Source of the DNA: Candidatus Bathyarchaeota archaeon
GTDB taxonomy: Archaea; Thermoproteota; Bathyarchaeia; Bathyarchaeales; UBA233
DNA: 15,940 bases
Direction: 5' to 3'
Assembly (NCBI GenBank): GCA_004376975.1
Contig: SOJA01000135.1
Location: forward strand, 1 to 15,940
Under the pieces are notes generated by a model, which saw nothing but the letters and a program-made list of their open reading frames with translations, made no database searches and was not told the origin of the DNA. Position 1 is the first letter of the stretch, and each line of letters opens with the position of its first letter. The position numbers were made by a program, and so were the translations under genes. Shown in pieces: positions 13,965-15,940 of this stretch.

Positions 13965-14093
13965 TTATACAATGTACCTCTCCCAATCTCCATTATGAAC
14001 CATTAGCTCTTTTAGCTCTCTTATTCTCAGTTCAATTTCCTTGTCTACTTCAACCAGTTCTTTAAGCAAGTCTTCCAGATTCTTCTGAACCAT
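13965..14093 (-). CDS. 42-residue charged helical protein in the integrated element
   Basis: A minus-strand ATG at 14093 opens 42 codons encoding a charged, heptad-like helix (begins MVQKNLEDLLKELVEV, ends NGDWERYIV). Leu and Ile spacing suggests a short coiled coil that would dimerise. GGAAAGG lies upstream as a ribosome-binding site, and CGTTTATTGATAC at about 14121-14133 is a plausible TATA element. It converges on the integrase gene. Small proteins of this sort are common next to integrases in archaeal plasmids and viruses. The function is unknown; a DNA-associated or regulatory role is only inference. Confidence 0.5.
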   Translation of the reverse strand: MVQKNLEDLLKELVEVDKEIELRIRELKELMVHNGDWERYIV

Positions 14094-14252
14094 TTTCCTT
14101 TCCAGCAAACAAATACAGTATCAATAAACGTATACTTTGGTATTAATTTAGCTGGGATTAGAAACCAGAACAATTTTCTATTTCGTCATCACTCTCCAAT
14201 GGACAGAATAATGAAGTACCAAGTGCAATTGTAGATGTGGACCATTCAACAA

Positions 14253-14267
14253 AACAAGAAACTTGTT
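14253..14267. repeat. inverted repeat abutting the parS-like site
   Basis: AACAAG-AAA-CTTGTT has perfect six-base arms. It shares its last base with the start of the 16-base palindrome at 14267, so the two dyads form one compact block. Confidence 0.6.
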
Positions 14268-14282
14268 GTTTCACGTGAAACA
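14267..14282. promoter_or_regulatory. parS: perfect 16-bp palindrome identical to the bacterial parS consensus
   Basis: TGTTTCACGTGAAACA is a perfect palindrome. It is letter for letter the consensus parS site bound by bacterial chromosomal ParB proteins, as I recall it. In an integrated element it would be a candidate partition centromere, with a ParB-like protein nucleating on it. No parA or parB gene is in the window, but the element continues to the right. It lies between the small helical ORF and the GH99-type gene, about 95 bases before the latter. An operator for an unrelated regulator is the alternative. The identity to parS is seen; the function is inference. Confidence 0.6.
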
Positions 14283-14375
14283 TTAAACCTACATAATAGT
14301 AAACTTTGACAAAAATAGAAGATTTATCCGTAAATGTTATTTTGGAAATTGACCATTATAGTCTAGGAGAAGGAG

Positions 14376-15940
14376 TTGCTGAGTAGAGCATTATCTGGAG
14401 TAATGTTTACACTGCTTCTAATGAGCATGGTGACATTGGCATTTAACATCCAACCAGCTAGAAAAGAAGCTGAAAACTGGGTCGTGTTTGATGACAAAAC
14501 TCCCAGCCCTTTTTCTAGGTGTTCAAAGGAATACCAACCTAGTACTCCCAGTAGACCAAAATATCACCTAGCCAATGTTGCATCCAATTCACCGGATTTG
14601 CTTGCATTTTATTATCCATGGTATGGAACACCTGATGTTTCTGGATACTGGTTCCATTGGGATGATGAAAACCATAATCCAGACAATTTTTTAGATGGTA
14701 GAAGAGAGATAGCTGCAAAGAATTACCCGTTATTGGATGTATATGATTCCAACAATGAGAGTTTAATTGAGAAGCATATAGAAATCGCTAAGATGGCAAA
14801 TATAGATGGCTTTGTAGTTTCATGGTGGGGAATCGGGTCTTTTGAGGACAACGCATTAATCCATATAAAGGATGTCTCCGAGGAAAATAATTTCAAATTT
14901 ACCATATACTATGAGACGACTTCTGGCGTAGGAAATACGGTGAACGACATCTCGTACCTTTTGAATAACTATGCAAATAGCAGTAGTTGGTACAAGATAG
15001 ACGGTCGACCAGTGATCTACATATATGGAAGAGCACTTCACCAACTTTATCCTAAAATGTGGAAGATAGGCGGCAGGGATACGCACTGGAAAGTCTTTGA
15101 AGATATAAGGGAATCTCCTAGAGATGGTATCTTTGTAATCCATCCCGAGGAGGCTGATGTAGGGTACGTAGAAAGCTACGATATTGTCTTAAATCCTAAC
15201 GAAACATACAGCCTGAAAATCGGTATATCAGATATGAGAGACGACTGTCCCCCATACTCAGATGTTGGTTTTAGAATAAAAACAAAAAACGAAACTAAAG
15301 AGTGGGAGACACTGGACGATTTAGTTGTTAATTTTAACGACGGTTGGCTTGATTTGAGTTATAATATATCGTCTTATGCTGGTCAAACAGTATCAGTGAG
15401 AGTTGAGTCGTATGCTGGCGGTGCAATGGAATGGTGTAGTGAATGGGCTGCAGTTGACTATTTCTACATAGTAAACTCGAAAGGCGAAATCATCAATGAG
15501 GGAGCTCATTTTGACAGTCAATGGAAAAAAGTTGTGGAAATGTTGACGGACAGTGAATACAATCCCTATTTTATAGTGGATTTTGGCGGTTACGAATATA
15601 AAGTTGAAGATTTTGCTGAATACTTTCTAAACTTTACAGATGGCTTGCACACATACATTCCAATTGCTTTGTCCATGTCAGATATCTCCGAGATCTACAA
15701 TAACGCCTCTAATGCTGCACATTCAAAAAATAAATTGTTTATAGCAACCGTCATGCCTGGCTACGATGATACTGAGATAAGATCTCCAGGATACGTTGTG
15801 GATAGACAAAATGGATCTTTCTACAATCTATTTTGGTCAACAGCGAGGTCAAGCTCTCCAGATGGTTACATAATTACTTCATTCAACGAATGGCATGAGG
15901 GAACAGAAATAGAACCTAGTTTGGAGTACGGGTATCAATA
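14376..15940 (+). CDS. secreted GH99-type endo-alpha-mannosidase-like glycosidase with inserted domain (3' end outside window)
   Basis: The partial product (521 residues) starts with a signal peptide (MLSRALSGVMFTLLLMSMVT, cleavage near residue 28). The body matches GH99-like glycosidases: LLAFYYPWYGTP, IDGFVVSWWG, IDGRPVIYIYGRAL, and near the window edge ITSFNEWHEGTEIEPS. In this motif Glu505 and Glu508 match the E-x-x-E catalytic pair of bacterial GH99 endo-mannosidases. Between the YGRAL strand and the later WKKVVEML helix there is an extra, strand-rich domain of about 140 residues, possibly carbohydrate-binding. The enzyme would act outside the cell on mannose-containing glycans. The start is TTG, because GGAGAAGGAG lies just before it, TAG precedes in frame, and the signal peptide needs these residues; ATG at 14403 is the alternative. 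Confidence 0.85.
   Translation, partial: MLSRALSGVMFTLLLMSMVTLAFNIQPARKEAENWVVFDDKTPSPFSRCSKEYQPSTPSRPKYHLANVASNSPDLLAFYYPWYGTPDVSGYWFHWDDENHNPDNFLDGRREIAAKNYPLLDVYDSNNESLIEKHIEIAKMANIDGFVVSWWGIGSFEDNALIHIKDVSEENNFKFTIYYETTSGVGNTVNDISYLLNNYANSSSWYKIDGRPVIYIYGRALHQLYPKMWKIGGRDTHWKVFEDIRESPRDGIFVIHPEEADVGYVESYDIVLNPNETYSLKIGISDMRDDCPPYSDVGFRIKTKNETKEWETLDDLVVNFNDGWLDLSYNISSYAGQTVSVRVESYAGGAMEWCSEWAAVDYFYIVNSKGEIINEGAHFDSQWKKVVEMLTDSEYNPYFIVDFGGYEYKVEDFAEYFLNFTDGLHTYIPIALSMSDISEIYNNASNAAHSKNKLFIATVMPGYDDTEIRSPGYVVDRQNGSFYNLFWSTARSSSPDGYIITSFNEWHEGTEIEPSLEYGYQ

Noticed and set aside
13957..14007. 16-codon plus-strand ORF after a GGAGGG site
   Set aside because: It is too short to support, overlaps the better minus-strand 42-codon ORF, and the purine run may be chance.
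1..15940. CRISPR arrays, insertion sequences, rRNA genes
   Set aside because: No regularly spaced direct repeats, transposase-like proteins or rRNA sequence were seen on either strand.

Overview
The window is archaeal and most likely from a Bathyarchaeia-type member of the TACK lineage. The evidence is archaeal RNase P proteins (Pop5, Rpp30) in an operon with ribosomal proteins eL15 and eL13, TATA-box promoters, a tRNA with a non-canonical intron, a C/D box guide RNA, and an archaeal-type tyrosine integrase. One secreted protein also carries an N-terminal leader of a style I associate with Bathyarchaeia. The lineage is inferred from memory of gene content, not from a search.

Layout. 1-1810: a small membrane protein and an APC-family permease, forming one unit. 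1841-3499: a large unrecognised coiled-coil protein on the minus strand. 3665-4871: small membrane proteins and a probably frameshifted, truncated membrane-anchored gene. 4988-6439: tRNA-Asp (D-loop intron), tRNA-Ser, an Lrp-type regulator, a ribbon-helix-helix-like ORF and tRNA-Val, which that ORF reads through. 6529-7203: a rhomboid protease. 7216-7282 (minus): a previously unlisted candidate C/D box sRNA with its own TATA box. 7327-9669 (minus): the translation/RNA-processing operon eL15, eL13, COG1325-type RNA-binding protein, Rpp30, Pop5. 10176-12440 (minus): an orphan secreted substrate-binding protein with two perfect dyads in its promoter. 12820-12902 (minus): tRNA-Leu.

The most interesting part is the right end. 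At 13013-13053 lies the 5' half of a tRNA-Thr(GGU) gene, complete through the anticodon loop, with a promoter upstream but no 3' half. It runs directly into, and in frame with, an intact tyrosine integrase. This is the expected junction of an element integrated into tRNA-Thr, with the element extending rightward beyond the window. Inside it are a 42-codon ORF, a perfect 16-bp palindrome identical to the bacterial parS (ParB-binding) consensus, a second dyad abutting it, and a secreted GH99-type endo-mannosidase-like enzyme with an inserted extra domain, cut by the window edge. Together these suggest an integrating archaeal plasmid or virus that may carry a partition centromere and glycan-active cargo.
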